Source: Pandoraea norimbergensis (GTDB lineage: Bacteria; Pseudomonadota; Gammaproteobacteria; Burkholderiales; Burkholderiaceae). From it: 64,000 nt of DNA. The notes beneath the pieces were generated by a model that saw only the letters and a program-made list of their open reading frames with translations, was not told where the DNA came from and searched no databases. How positions within the stretch are numbered: position 1 is the first letter of the stretch; each line of letters starts with the position of its first letter. The DNA lies in assembly GCF_001465545.3 (NCBI RefSeq), contig NZ_CP013480.3, positions 2,480,001 to 2,544,000 on the forward strand. The letters are read 5' to 3'. Below are positions 1-8,597 of the stretch, piece after piece. A program made the translations under genes and the position numbers.

Positions 1-835
1 TGGCCCACTCCAGCAGTTGGAGCCGGCGCGGCAGCGACAGCGTGACGCCCGTCGGACTCTGGTGCGTGGGCGTGACCACGGCAAAGCGTGCGTTGCCTGC
101 CCGCTTGAGTCCTGCTGCCACGTCGAGACCTTCCTCATCGACCGGCACTGGCGCCAGACGCATACCGGCGCCTTCGAGAAAATGCCGCGCGAACAAATAA
201 CCGGGGTCTTCGTACCAGCCGGTATCGCCGGGCCTCAGCAGCGTGCGGCAGACCATTTCCAGCGTGCCAAGGTGACCTGCGGTGACGAAGACCTGCTCAT
301 GGGTGCAGGCAATGCCACGCGAGATGCCCAGATAGGTGGCAATGGCGCGGCGTAGCGGATCGTAGCCGGTGATATCCGGGTAGATCAGCGCGGCGGTGTC
401 CATGACTCGCGCGTTGCGGCCTGCCAGTCGCGACCACGTCTTGCGCGGAAAAGCATCGAGCGCGGGCAAGCCAAGCTGGAACGGGCGGGGTGTCGCGACA
501 GCCGGTGCGCTCCGTGGCGGGGTTGCGGGCGGCGGCGCGGCAGCGGGGCTGGCCTCCCCAAGACTCTCAAGGCGGGGCGAGATGAAAGTGCCTGCGGCGC
601 CGCGCGCGGTGAAATAGCCCTCGCTGGTCAGCATCTGATAGGCCAGCTCGACGGTGCCTCGTGCCAGATTCAGTTCGCTGGCGAGGCTGCGCACTGACGG
701 CACACGCTCACCCGGGCGCAGCTTGCCTGCCGCGATCACGTCGAGATAGCGCCGGTACAGTTGCAGATAAATCGGGGCGTCCTTCTCGCGGTTAGACGTC
801 AGCCCGGTCAGCTCAGTCAGCTCATGCAGTTCCAT
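1..835 (-). CDS. MocR/PdxR-type GntR regulator with aminotransferase-like domain (C-terminus outside window)
   Basis: The reading frame starts at the ATG at 835-833 and runs off the left edge, so only the first 278 or so residues are present. Residues about 15-80 form a GntR winged helix-turn-helix, with APIYLQLYRRYLD and PSVRSLASELNLARGTV visible. After a Pro/Ala-rich linker (about 95-115) comes the start of a fold-type I aminotransferase domain (DITGYDPLRRAIATYLGISRG, TAGHLGTLEMVCRTLLRPGD, YEDPGY). Family members bind PLP and regulate vitamin B6, GABA or amino-acid genes. The PLP lysine lies in the missing part. It is divergent from the AhpD-like gene at 940, which is its most likely target. 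The family call is firm; the regulated pathway is unknown. Confidence 0.9.
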   Translation of the reverse strand, partial: MELHELTELTGLTSNREKDAPIYLQLYRRYLDVIAAGKLRPGERVPSVRSLASELNLARGTVELAYQMLTSEGYFTARGAAGTFISPRLESLGEASPAAAPPPATPPRSAPAVATPRPFQLGLPALDAFPRKTWSRLAGRNARVMDTAALIYPDITGYDPLRRAIATYLGISRGIACTHEQVFVTAGHLGTLEMVCRTLLRPGDTGWYEDPGYLFARHFLEGAGMRLAPVPVDEEGLDVAAGLKRAGNARFAVVTPTHQSPTGVTLSLPRRLQLLEWA

Positions 836-939
836 GCGCGATGTCCTAGTCGATCAGTCGATTCTTGTATCTGTTCGACAGGACATGATTTTCCTAAAGT
901 ATGGGTTCCGCGACAAGCAAATCCCACTTGGAGTCAGTC

Positions 940-1371
940 ATGAGCACCCTTCGTTTGCCGTATTACACCCTGTCCGCCGAGGCCTATCAGGGGTTCGCCG
1001 CCACCAAGAAAGCGCTGTCGAAAAGCACGCTCGGCAAGCCGCTGGTCGAATTGGTCTACCTGCGCGTTTCCCAGATCAACGGCTGTGCGTTCTGTCTGGA
1101 AATGCATTCGAAGGCGCTGCGCTCGGACGGCATGGCCGATGCCAAGATCGACAGTGTGGCCGGCTGGCGTGTGAGTTCGCATTTCGACGCGCGCGAGCGT
1201 GCCGCGCTGGCGTGGACGGAGTCGCTGGTGGATGTGGCGCATACCCATGCGCCGGATGAAGATTTCACACCGCTGAAAGCACACTTCAGCGATGCCGAAA
1301 TTGCCGATCTGAGCTTTGCCGTTGCGCTGATGAGCGCGTTCAACCGTCTGGCGATCGGTATGCGTCAGTAA
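940..1371 (+). CDS. Carboxymuconolactone decarboxylase / AhpD-like family protein
   Basis: This 143-residue protein has the AhpD core motif with Cys49-x-x-Cys52 and His56 (NGCAFCLEMH), the redox-active and proton-relay residues of alkylhydroperoxidase-like proteins. The start at 940 is chosen because a GGAG lies about 8 bases upstream and the protein then begins just before the conserved helices; an in-frame ATG at 901 has no ribosome site. Single-domain members are usually peroxidatic or of unknown substrate. The gene is divergently paired with the MocR-type regulator, a common arrangement in which the regulator controls the peroxidase-like gene. Substrate and physiological role are not visible. 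Confidence 0.88.
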   Translation: MSTLRLPYYTLSAEAYQGFAATKKALSKSTLGKPLVELVYLRVSQINGCAFCLEMHSKALRSDGMADAKIDSVAGWRVSSHFDARERAALAWTESLVDVAHTHAPDEDFTPLKAHFSDAEIADLSFAVALMSAFNRLAIGMRQ

Positions 1372-1381
1372 GTGAGGCGGC

Positions 1382-2167
1382 TTACCCCAGCGTCTGCGTC
1401 GGCCAGACCATCTCGATCTCGATGGCGATGGAGCGTGCCAGCCCGTCGAGATCCGGGAACAGCGAGGCGTTGGTGACGTTCATGCGGTACAGCCACTTCA
1501 TCGCTTCGGCCCGCAGCGCTACGGGCAGCACGATCTTGCGCAGCAACGGCTCTTCGCTTTCGTAACCATCGAGAATGCGATGCAGCGGGCGGTCGATCAC
1601 ACCGGGCACGACGAACGTGCCCGATTGCGCGATCAGCCGTCCATCCATCTCTTCGGGCTCGCCGAACCACACCACCTCGTTGTCGTTACTGAGGAAGTAC
1701 TTCTCCATATTGCCTTTCACGCGCGGGTCGATCGTGTCGCGCGTGAGCCACGGGGCATGACGCGGCCGGGCGCTGTCGTCATAGAGCGCGGGCGTGTTCA
1801 GCGCGAAGATGGCCGCGTCGCTGGTGGCGCGTTCCAGAGCAAAGAAGGCCGCCACGAACGGCGATTTGGTGAAGTCGAGCATGCGTGTCGGCGCGCCGTG
1901 GTGCTGCATCAGGCCGAGGCAACGCAGGTCGTCGTGCAGCATCTCCGGCAGCTTGACGTGGTTGAGCGCCTTGCGACGGAAGATGCGAATCGCCCGGGCT
2001 TCGCGGCTGCGCCATTGCTCTTTGTCGGAGACATAGGCGTGCAGATAGCGCGACAGCGAACTTTGCGGATGCCAGCGGGCGTCCTGCTGGCCGCGAAAGG
2101 CCCACCCTTCGAAGCGGGAGGACAACTCCATGAAATCCTTCCAGCTCGAAATGACGGTGGTTTCCAT
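1382..2167 (-). CDS. FRG-domain protein
   Basis: The protein (about 261 residues) carries the FRG domain: FRG at residues 24-26 (WAFRGQQDARW), then LMQHHGAPTRMLDFTKSPFVAAFFAL, the conserved HxGAPTRxLD block. The rest of the domain continues to about residue 200. The start at 2167 is preferred because AAGGA lies about 11 bases upstream; an in-frame ATG at 2215 adds 16 residues without family similarity. FRG domains are of unknown biochemical activity, often stand alone, and in some genomes occur near defence or toxin loci. Here the neighbours are ordinary metabolic genes. It ends 10 bases from the convergent AhpD gene. The domain call is secure; the function is open. Confidence 0.87.
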   Translation of the reverse strand: METTVISSWKDFMELSSRFEGWAFRGQQDARWHPQSSLSRYLHAYVSDKEQWRSREARAIRIFRRKALNHVKLPEMLHDDLRCLGLMQHHGAPTRMLDFTKSPFVAAFFALERATSDAAIFALNTPALYDDSARPRHAPWLTRDTIDPRVKGNMEKYFLSNDNEVVWFGEPEEMDGRLIAQSGTFVVPGVIDRPLHRILDGYESEEPLLRKIVLPVALRAEAMKWLYRMNVTNASLFPDLDGLARSIAIEIEMVWPTQTLG

Positions 2168-2316
2168 GGCGGACGCGATCCTTGTAGTGGCTTTCTTATT
2201 GGGGTGAAGCGCCACACCCCGGCAAGCGAGACATGGCGTCGGCCACTATAGTACGGCGCGTGTGACAGCTCAAGCGCGTTGCCTAATTTGCGTCATTTCG
2301 ATGCGGCGCCCGCCCA

Positions 2317-2823
2317 TCAGTTGCCTGCTACGGCCGAGACGATCCGCGCCCCAAGATACAGCCCGACGCCAAACACGCCGTGGGTCATCAGGCTTCGCAG
2401 ACGTGCCTGCACGGGGGCGGGCGTCTTTGATGCCGCCACACCAGCGCCAAAAGCGGGCTGCATGACGAAGAACGGCACGGCGACGGTGGCGATGCCGAAA
2501 GCCAGTGCGGGCAAGATTGTCGGCACCTGAAGCCAGCCCGGCCCGGTCAGCGCAACGAGGCACACGCTAAAGCCCACGCCGATGGCGTAATGCGCGAACC
2601 ATCCCAGCGCGCGCTCCCCGGTAACCGGTGTAGCTCGCCCGATACCCGCATGCGCAAATCGCCCTGCGGCCATATGCCCCAGCCAGCGCCCAACCATGGC
2701 GTAATCCAGCGATGTCATACCGAACACGCGGCGCAGCAGCCACGCCCATAAATCCACCGCGATGGTGGCGATCACACCGATCGCCACGGCTTGGACGGCC
2801 AGCGCAAGCCAAGTTGAAGTCAT
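2317..2823 (-). CDS. DUF2938 family membrane protein
   Basis: A 168-residue hydrophobic protein with about four membrane segments (residues about 5-30, 75-95, 100-125, 145-165). The family-like sequence DLWAWLLRRVFG and a central VARxxHAGIGRATPVTGE-type loop match DUF2938 as I remember it. Function is unknown. It is divergent from the MerR regulator at 2928, with a palindrome in the 104-base gap, so it is the probable target of that regulator. It sits in the inner membrane by prediction. Confidence 0.8.
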   Translation of the reverse strand: MTSTWLALAVQAVAIGVIATIAVDLWAWLLRRVFGMTSLDYAMVGRWLGHMAAGRFAHAGIGRATPVTGERALGWFAHYAIGVGFSVCLVALTGPGWLQVPTILPALAFGIATVAVPFFVMQPAFGAGVAASKTPAPVQARLRSLMTHGVFGVGLYLGARIVSAVAGN

Positions 2824-2892
2824 GTCTGAAATCTCTCTCGTAGGCGTTGATACAACGGCAACCTGCGCGCCGTGATTGAGGCACTATACGAA

Positions 2893-2909
2893 CTCAAGTC
2901 AACTTGAAG
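2893..2909. promoter_or_regulatory. Candidate MerR-family operator between DUF2938 and merR genes
   Basis: CTCAAGT-CA-ACTTGAAG is a near-perfect dyad (one mismatch in the arms) in the 104-base divergent gap. MerR-family activators typically bind such dyads in long spacers between -35 and -10. The sequence lies 19 bases before the MerR start codon, so binding here could autoregulate merR and activate the DUF2938 gene. Confidence 0.6.
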
Positions 2910-2927
2910 TCAAGCGGAGTGACTGAC

Positions 2928-3395
2928 ATGACACTGGACATTGGGGAAGTGGTCGAGCGCGCGGGCGTGCCGCCGTCGACCTTGCGGTATTACGAAGAGA
3001 AGGGATTGATCGCCGCGACGGGACGTCACGGGTTGCGCCGCCAGTACGACGACTCCGTACTCCAGACGCTGGCGTTGATCGCACTGGGACGCACAGCGGG
3101 ATTCTCACTCGATGAGATCGCCGGCATGTTGATGCCCAAAGGAAAAGCGAGCATCGACCGGATACGGCTGCAAGAGAAAGCCAACGAGATCGACGGCACG
3201 ATCCGGCGGCTGAGTGCGTTGCGCGATGGCTTGCGTCACGCTGCGCAATGCCCGGCCACCGAGCATCTGGCATGCCCGCAGTTCCGGCGGTTGCTGAAAC
3301 TGGCAGGCACGCGGCGCACGGCACATGAGCCGCAGGTACCGGCACGCGCCAAGCCCCGCGTTTCCTCCCGGGCGACAGGCACCAAGGGCGATTGA
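2928..3395 (+). CDS. MerR family transcriptional regulator
   Basis: The 155-residue protein opens with a typical MerR winged HTH (LDIGEVVERAGVPPSTLRYYEEKGLI, residues 3-28), then a helical dimerisation region, then a C-terminal part with CPATEHLACPQF, two cysteines that may sense a ligand or metal. The ATG at 2928 is chosen because GGAG lies at 2915-2918; an upstream TTG at 2904 lies inside the operator dyad. It resembles SoxR/CueR-size members but lacks their exact Cys clusters. Effector unknown; the target is probably itself and the divergent DUF2938 gene. Confidence 0.9.
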   Translation: MTLDIGEVVERAGVPPSTLRYYEEKGLIAATGRHGLRRQYDDSVLQTLALIALGRTAGFSLDEIAGMLMPKGKASIDRIRLQEKANEIDGTIRRLSALRDGLRHAAQCPATEHLACPQFRRLLKLAGTRRTAHEPQVPARAKPRVSSRATGTKGD

Positions 3396-3415
3396 TCGCC
3401 CCGGTGCCCACATCC

Positions 3416-4921
3416 TTATTGCATCGGGCAGACCGTCGAGAGACTCCCCGGTGCATCCGGTGCGGCATGCAATGCCTTTTGCGTGGCCGGTGTGCCAATG
3501 AGCGCCATCAACCCGCAGGCCAGCGACCCACGCCAGTGGAAGTAGTCGTGGCCCGTGGGCGTCGACGCATACATCACGCGATAGCCCTTGGCGCGCAACA
3601 CGTCGCGCATGTGGCGGCCGGACGTGCCGATGCCGGTCGGCCCGCGCCGGTCTTCGAATTGCCCGGACTCCAGATAGAACGTCACCGGCAGCTTTGGCCC
3701 ATTTGCATACTGACGAATCAGCCAGCCCGTCTCGCGCGTGGCTGCGTCGCCCTGCGATGGTGCCCACCAGTAGGAGCCCGACTGCGACAACACGTTGCCG
3801 AACCACTGCGGCGCTTGTGACGCCGCCCACGCCGACGCGAGGCCGCCGTAGCTCGACCCGGCCACCACTGTGCGCGCTGCGGGTGCCGACACGCCTTGCG
3901 CCTTCGCCCACGGCATCAGTTCGTCGGCAAGAAATCGGGCAAACGCCGGGTTGGGCGGCAGTTCCTTGCCACGCGTGTTGCCATCGATGACGCCGACGAT
4001 CAGTGCGGCCGTGCGCGGAATCCGGCCTTCGGCAATCAGGTTGTCCAGAATCACCGGCGTGGGCACGGTGTTCACATACGCATGCGCATCGAAGACGACG
4101 AGCAGGCCTTGCGCGTCATCTCCGGCGCGATAGCCTGCCGGTCGATAGACGTAGACGTCACGTGTGTTTCCGAGCACGGCGCTGGTGAAGCGCGTCGCCT
4201 GCACCGTGCCGGCCGGCACGTCGTCACGCCGCGCGATCCACGGTTGCGGCGGCGCGCCCGGCAAGGTCACCGACGACTTGGCGTTGCGCTTGCCGTCAAA
4301 GCTCTCGACTTCGAACGGATGGCGGTTGAGCGGATCGACCTGCAACGTCTTCAGGATGGCGCGACGGCGTTCCATGGCTGTGCCCTCGATGTCCGGCTCG
4401 TCGGGCGCGAGCTGATACGACAGCCGCGTGCTGGCGGGCACGACGTAGCTGCGATACCAGACATCGCTGTTGCCGAGTTGACGCATATCGTCGTAATCGC
4501 CGGACGGCGCGCCGAGAATGCGCACGCTGCGCGGGTGGCCGCGCCAGAGGAACGTGACCAGCGACGTGTTCTCGGTCTCGCGGCCGAGCAGCGAGGCGGG
4601 TTCATCGCCAGTCACGGCGCCCGGGGGCACCGTTTCGATCAGCGGCGTTCCTTTGATGCTTACGTCCTGCCAGAAGGCATCCGTATTGGCGCCGGAGCCG
4701 CCGGCACATAGCGCCGCATTCAGCACCAGCAGACGCGGGCTCACAAGGCCCAGCCGGTATTTCGGCGCTGCCGGATCACCGGCGCAAGCACCTTGCTGCG
4801 AGGCTTGCGCCACGTTCACTGGTGCACCGTGCGCCGCATTGACGGCGAGCGAGAGAAAGAGGGCAGCGGCGGCGCTGGCGGCGAGTGCAGCACGAGGTGT
4901 CGAAGGTGTCGGATGTGTCAT
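3416..4921 (-). CDS. Exported Fes-like siderophore esterase (alpha/beta hydrolase)
   Basis: The protein has 501 residues: an N-terminal signal peptide (about residues 1-33, Ala-rich, ending near AHG-AP), an N-terminal enterochelin-esterase-like beta domain (VTFLWRGHPRSVRILGAPSGDYDDM), and an alpha/beta hydrolase domain with the nucleophile elbow GSSYGG (Ser near residue 356) and a terminal GHDYFHWRG histidine region. Fes enzymes hydrolyse ferric trilactone siderophores to release iron; a signal peptide implies periplasmic action. It starts 8 bases after the stop of the TonB receptor, so it is the last gene of the iron operon. The start at 4921 gives the signal peptide directly; upstream in-frame codons overlap the receptor gene. 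Confidence 0.85.
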   Translation of the reverse strand: MTHPTPSTPRAALAASAAAALFLSLAVNAAHGAPVNVAQASQQGACAGDPAAPKYRLGLVSPRLLVLNAALCAGGSGANTDAFWQDVSIKGTPLIETVPPGAVTGDEPASLLGRETENTSLVTFLWRGHPRSVRILGAPSGDYDDMRQLGNSDVWYRSYVVPASTRLSYQLAPDEPDIEGTAMERRRAILKTLQVDPLNRHPFEVESFDGKRNAKSSVTLPGAPPQPWIARRDDVPAGTVQATRFTSAVLGNTRDVYVYRPAGYRAGDDAQGLLVVFDAHAYVNTVPTPVILDNLIAEGRIPRTAALIVGVIDGNTRGKELPPNPAFARFLADELMPWAKAQGVSAPAARTVVAGSSYGGLASAWAASQAPQWFGNVLSQSGSYWWAPSQGDAATRETGWLIRQYANGPKLPVTFYLESGQFEDRRGPTGIGTSGRHMRDVLRAKGYRVMYASTPTGHDYFHWRGSLACGLMALIGTPATQKALHAAPDAPGSLSTVCPMQ

Positions 4922-4929
4922 ATCGAACC

Positions 4930-7401
4930 TCAGAAGTCGATGCTGGTCGAGAGCTTGACCGTGCGGGGGGCGTTCTGAATCACGTAACCGTCGTTGAACG
5001 TGCCCGACCACGCGATGCGGTTGGTCACGTTTTCAACGGCGGCACGGAACACGACGGCCTTGCCATACACGCGGGTGGCATAGCGCGCGCCGATGTCATA
5101 GCGCGTAAAGCCGCCGATGCGCTGCGTGTTCGACGAGTTCACGTATTGGGCGCTGGTCGTGATCATGCGGCCCGAGACCGTCACACCGGGCACCCACGGC
5201 AGGTCCCATTCGGTGCCGAGGTTTGCGGTCCACTTGGGCACGCCGTACGGGGTGTTGCCGTTGTAGAGATTGCCGGCCGTCTTGGTCAGCTCGCCGCGGG
5301 TGTACGCCACGCCGCCCAGCACACGCCAGTGCGGCGTGAATTCACCGAACAGATTCCATTCCACGCCCCGGTTGCGTTGTTCGCCGTCCGGGTTATAGGT
5401 GTTGGTCGCCACGTCCTTGATCATGCTTGGCTTGGTGATCTGGAAGAACGACAGCGTGTTGGAGAAGCTGCCCGCATCCCACTTCACGCCGACTTCCGCC
5501 TGCTTGCTGCGGTACGGCGCAAAGATCTCGCCGTAGTTGGCGGCGCTCACGTCGGTGACCATGCCGCCTTGGGTGAGGCCTTCGATGTAATTGGCGTAGA
5601 GCGAGACGCTCGGCCCGAACGGCTTGAGCACGACACCGAATGCCGGTGTGATGGCGTTCTCGTCATAGCTCGACGTCTGCTTGCCGGTAGCGGCCGCAAA
5701 CGCCTGCGCCCGCACGCGCTGGCTGCGCACCCCGGCGATCAAGGTGACGCGGTCTTGCCAGAACGACATTGTGTCTGCCAGCCCGAAGCTCGACAGCGTG
5801 GTGGTCGAGGTCTTCGGCGCACTGCCCGGGTCTTTGGCCAGCGTCGGATTCACCGGCGCGTAGATGTTCGAGTTGTAGTTGGCGCTCGTGGTGAAGACGT
5901 TGCCGCTGGTGATATCGAGCGAGGTCGCCGAGAGCGTCAGCTCGTGCTTGACCGGCCCGGTGCGGAACTTGGTCCGCACACCCGCATCGAGCGAGAGCGT
6001 ATCGGTCCAGCCGCGCTGGAAATAGGTGGCGCCGGTGTAGCTGCCGTCCGGCTTGATCGGGCCCGTGCGCGTGCCGGTAATGAACCCGGAGTAGCGGTAG
6101 CTGAGCGCCCCGACACCGGCATAGGCCGTGATCGCGTCGGTCACGTCGACTTCGCCGCGCAGTTGCACGCCGGTGCTCTCGATATCGCCGAACTCACCGC
6201 GCAGCACGTTGGTGCCGGGCGATGGCGGGGCAACGACCTTGGTCGCGAACGTCGCCATCCACGGGCTGCCGCCTCTGAACTTCTCTGTGTCGGTATAGAC
6301 ATCGAGGCCGAAACGCGCGCGGTCGGTTTTCAGGTCAAGCGCCAGCGAGCCGAACTGGCGTTGCTTGTTCTGGCCGTCGAGCGTAGTGCGTCCGTCGCGC
6401 AGCGAGCCGTTGAAACGGATGCCGAATTCCTCGTTGTCGCCGAAGCGGCGCCCCACGTCGGCCTGCACGCCGAACTGCGAGTCGGACAGGTAGTCGGCGG
6501 TAATGCGAGTCAGTGGCGCGCTTTCGGCCTTCTTCGTCACCACGTTGATGGCGCCGCCCACAGCGCCCGACGGCGACATGCCGTTAAGCAGTGCGTTTGG
6601 GCCCTTGAGCACTTCCACGCGTTCGATGAATTCGACGGGCAGGTGGCCGTAAGGCGACACGCCGTACATGCCGTTGAGCGAGACTTCGTCCGCCGTCAGC
6701 GGAAAACCGCGAATGCTGAAGTTCTCGTACATGTGGCCGCTCGACGTGGTGAAGCGCACCGAGGGGTCGTTATCGAGCACATCGGCGAGCGTGGTCGCCT
6801 GTTGGTCCTGAATCGTCTTCGCGGTGTAGGACGTGATGCTGAACGGCACATCCATGTAGTCCTTGTTACCGAGCAGGCCGAGGCGGCCGCCACGCGCGAC
6901 CTGACCGCCGTCGTAGGCTTCCGGCAAACCGACCGCCTGCGCCACGACATGGGTGGTCGGCAGCAGCACGCCGCCCTCGGCACCGGGCGGCGCGGCGGCG
7001 GTGTCTTGGGCGGCGGCGCGCAGCGTATAGACGCCGTTGCTGCCGCGCATGGCTTGCAACTGATGCGGCGCGAGCAGTTGATGCAGCGCGTCGTTCAGCG
7101 TGTAGTCGCCGTTGATGCCCGGGCTTTGCCGTCCTTGCGTGAGTGAGGCGTCCACGGCCAGCTCGATGCCAGCCGCATTGGCGAAGCGGTTCAGCACAGC
7201 GTCAAGCGTGCCGGGCGCGACCTGCCAGGCGCGGCGCACCTCGGAGGCGGCTTGAGCCGACGGCGCAGCGGCGGGGGCCGCGCTTGCGTGTGAGGCAGCA
7301 CTTGCGGCGGCAAAAGCGATGAGCAGAGCAATCGCCGGACGCAGGGCGGCGGCAGAGGCGGTAGGGCGCAAGGGAACAGCTTCGGAAATCAACATCGGCA
7401 T
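4930..7401 (-). CDS. TonB-dependent siderophore receptor with N-terminal STN signalling domain
   Basis: The 823-residue outer-membrane receptor has a signal peptide (to about residue 42), a secretin/TonB N-terminal (STN) domain (about 57-110, WQVAPGTLDAVLNRFANAAGIELAVD), a plug domain (about 170-290, with SIRGFPL and VEVLKGPNALLNGMSPSGAVGGAINVVTKK) and a 22-strand barrel ending in the aromatic residue STSIDF. The STN domain interacts with a FecR-type anti-sigma factor to signal ligand binding. Directly upstream are fecR and an ECF sigma gene, so this is a cell-surface signalling receptor; the Fes-like esterase downstream suggests a catecholate-type or ester-bonded siderophore, probably taken from other organisms since no biosynthesis genes are present. 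Confidence 0.95.
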   Translation of the reverse strand: MPMLISEAVPLRPTASAAALRPAIALLIAFAAASAASHASAAPAAAPSAQAASEVRRAWQVAPGTLDAVLNRFANAAGIELAVDASLTQGRQSPGINGDYTLNDALHQLLAPHQLQAMRGSNGVYTLRAAAQDTAAAPPGAEGGVLLPTTHVVAQAVGLPEAYDGGQVARGGRLGLLGNKDYMDVPFSITSYTAKTIQDQQATTLADVLDNDPSVRFTTSSGHMYENFSIRGFPLTADEVSLNGMYGVSPYGHLPVEFIERVEVLKGPNALLNGMSPSGAVGGAINVVTKKAESAPLTRITADYLSDSQFGVQADVGRRFGDNEEFGIRFNGSLRDGRTTLDGQNKQRQFGSLALDLKTDRARFGLDVYTDTEKFRGGSPWMATFATKVVAPPSPGTNVLRGEFGDIESTGVQLRGEVDVTDAITAYAGVGALSYRYSGFITGTRTGPIKPDGSYTGATYFQRGWTDTLSLDAGVRTKFRTGPVKHELTLSATSLDITSGNVFTTSANYNSNIYAPVNPTLAKDPGSAPKTSTTTLSSFGLADTMSFWQDRVTLIAGVRSQRVRAQAFAAATGKQTSSYDENAITPAFGVVLKPFGPSVSLYANYIEGLTQGGMVTDVSAANYGEIFAPYRSKQAEVGVKWDAGSFSNTLSFFQITKPSMIKDVATNTYNPDGEQRNRGVEWNLFGEFTPHWRVLGGVAYTRGELTKTAGNLYNGNTPYGVPKWTANLGTEWDLPWVPGVTVSGRMITTSAQYVNSSNTQRIGGFTRYDIGARYATRVYGKAVVFRAAVENVTNRIAWSGTFNDGYVIQNAPRTVKLSTSIDF

Positions 7402-7549
7402 GCCTGTTGGTTCGGATCAAGGGATACCGGCGGCGGTTGCGGTGACACGAAGTCACACGTTGCGCCGGTGCATGCTTGGTATTCCGAACGAGATCGGCAA
7501 ACCCGCAATCGAAAAGGCGAAAAAGTCGAAATATTTTTTGAGAGGCGGC

Positions 7550-7588
7550 GCTCCCGCTCCCGCTCCCGCTTCTGCTTCTGCTCCCGCT
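7550..7588. repeat. Imperfect hexamer tandem repeat at the end of fecR
   Basis: Six consecutive hexamers plus half a unit, GCTCCC x3, GCTTCT x2, GCTCCC, then GCT, lie at and just beyond the fecR stop codon (7587-7589). The repeat is in the short gap before the receptor gene on the minus strand. Such repeats can vary in length by slippage; here the change would fall in untranslated sequence or alter the FecR C-terminus if the stop were lost. Confidence 0.7.
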
Positions 7589-8597
7589 ACTTCGCCTTGA
7601 CGGTCACCCAGTAGCGGGTGCGATACACCGTCTCGACGGGCAGGCCGACGGCCAGACTGGCCAGCGCGCGGTCGGTATCGGCCAGCGAGAACACGCCACT
7701 CACGCGCAGATCGGCGACGGCGGCGTCGCAGCGCAGCACGCCATGCCGGTAACGGGCAAGCGTGTCGACGAGATCGCCCAGGCGAATGCGCTCGACGATG
7801 AGCTGGGTGCGCGTCCACGCAGCCGCGTCGGCGTTGGCGGGTTCCGGCGGGTCAATCGCATCGGCCGAGAACCTCGCGAGTTGCCCGGCATCGAGTCGCT
7901 GCGTGCGACCGGTCTCGGCGGTGCGCACGAGCACGATGCCGTCATAGACGGCGACTTGCGTGCGCTCGCCTTCGTCGCGTACCGAGAAGCGGGTGCCGAT
8001 GTCGCGAATTTCGCCTTGGCGCGTCGCGACGATCAGTGGCGCTCGCGAAGCGCCGGAGGCGGTCTCGATGCAGATTTGCCCCCGTCGCAACGTAATACGC
8101 CGTTCGCCCGGCGTGATGCGAACGTCTGCCGCCGATGCAGTGTCGAGCCACAGACGCGTGCCGTCGGCCAGCACGAGGCTGCGAACTTCGCCAACGCCGG
8201 TGGCGTAATCTGCGGCGGCATACTCCCAGACGGAAGACCGCTGGAGCGCATAACCAGCGCCCGCAAGCGTGAGGAAACCGCCGAACACGCGCAGTGCGCG
8301 ACGGCGTCCGGCCGGGGAGACGCGCGGCGTCGGGCGGGCGGTCAGTGTGTCAAAAGCGACGCGCGGCGGCACGGCCTCGAACTTGCGGCCGATGGCGCCG
8401 AGCCGTTGCCACGCGCGCTCGTGATCGGAATGCGCAGCGCGCCAGCGCTCGCACGCGGCAATATCGTCGGCGCTTGCCGAACCGGACCAGAGTCGCGCCA
8501 GCCAGACACTCGCCCGCTCGATGACTTCTGCCGGGAGTGGTGACTGCGGGGCCTGCTGCGAAGGGGGTGTCCGGGAAGCCGGGCGTCCTGCGCTCAT
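7587..8597 (-). CDS. fecR: FecR-type anti-sigma factor / iron-uptake sensor
   Basis: About 336 residues. An N-terminal DUF4880-like helical domain (WLARLWSGSASADDIAACERW, about residues 28-50) binds the sigma factor, a single membrane segment lies near 95-112 (GGFLTLAGAGYALQ), and a periplasmic FecR domain follows (ADGTRLWLDTASAADVRITPGERRITLRRGQ, FSVRDEGERTQVAVYDGIVLV). The ATG at 8597 overlaps the sigma gene stop as ATGA, so the two are translationally coupled. A longer frame to 8723 lies inside the sigma gene and is not used. In this system the receptor STN domain contacts FecR, which then frees or activates the sigma factor. Confidence 0.92.
   Translation of the reverse strand: MSAGRPASRTPPSQQAPQSPLPAEVIERASVWLARLWSGSASADDIAACERWRAAHSDHERAWQRLGAIGRKFEAVPPRVAFDTLTARPTPRVSPAGRRRALRVFGGFLTLAGAGYALQRSSVWEYAAADYATGVGEVRSLVLADGTRLWLDTASAADVRITPGERRITLRRGQICIETASGASRAPLIVATRQGEIRDIGTRFSVRDEGERTQVAVYDGIVLVRTAETGRTQRLDAGQLARFSADAIDPPEPANADAAAWTRTQLIVERIRLGDLVDTLARYRHGVLRCDAAVADLRVSGVFSLADTDRALASLAVGLPVETVYRTRYWVTVKAK

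Noticed and set aside
4885-7146. A 753-codon open frame on the plus strand, opposite the TonB receptor gene
   Set aside because: It is fully antisense to a clear receptor gene, is rich in Arg/His/Gly/Val typical of shadow frames in GC-rich DNA and has no protein family features.
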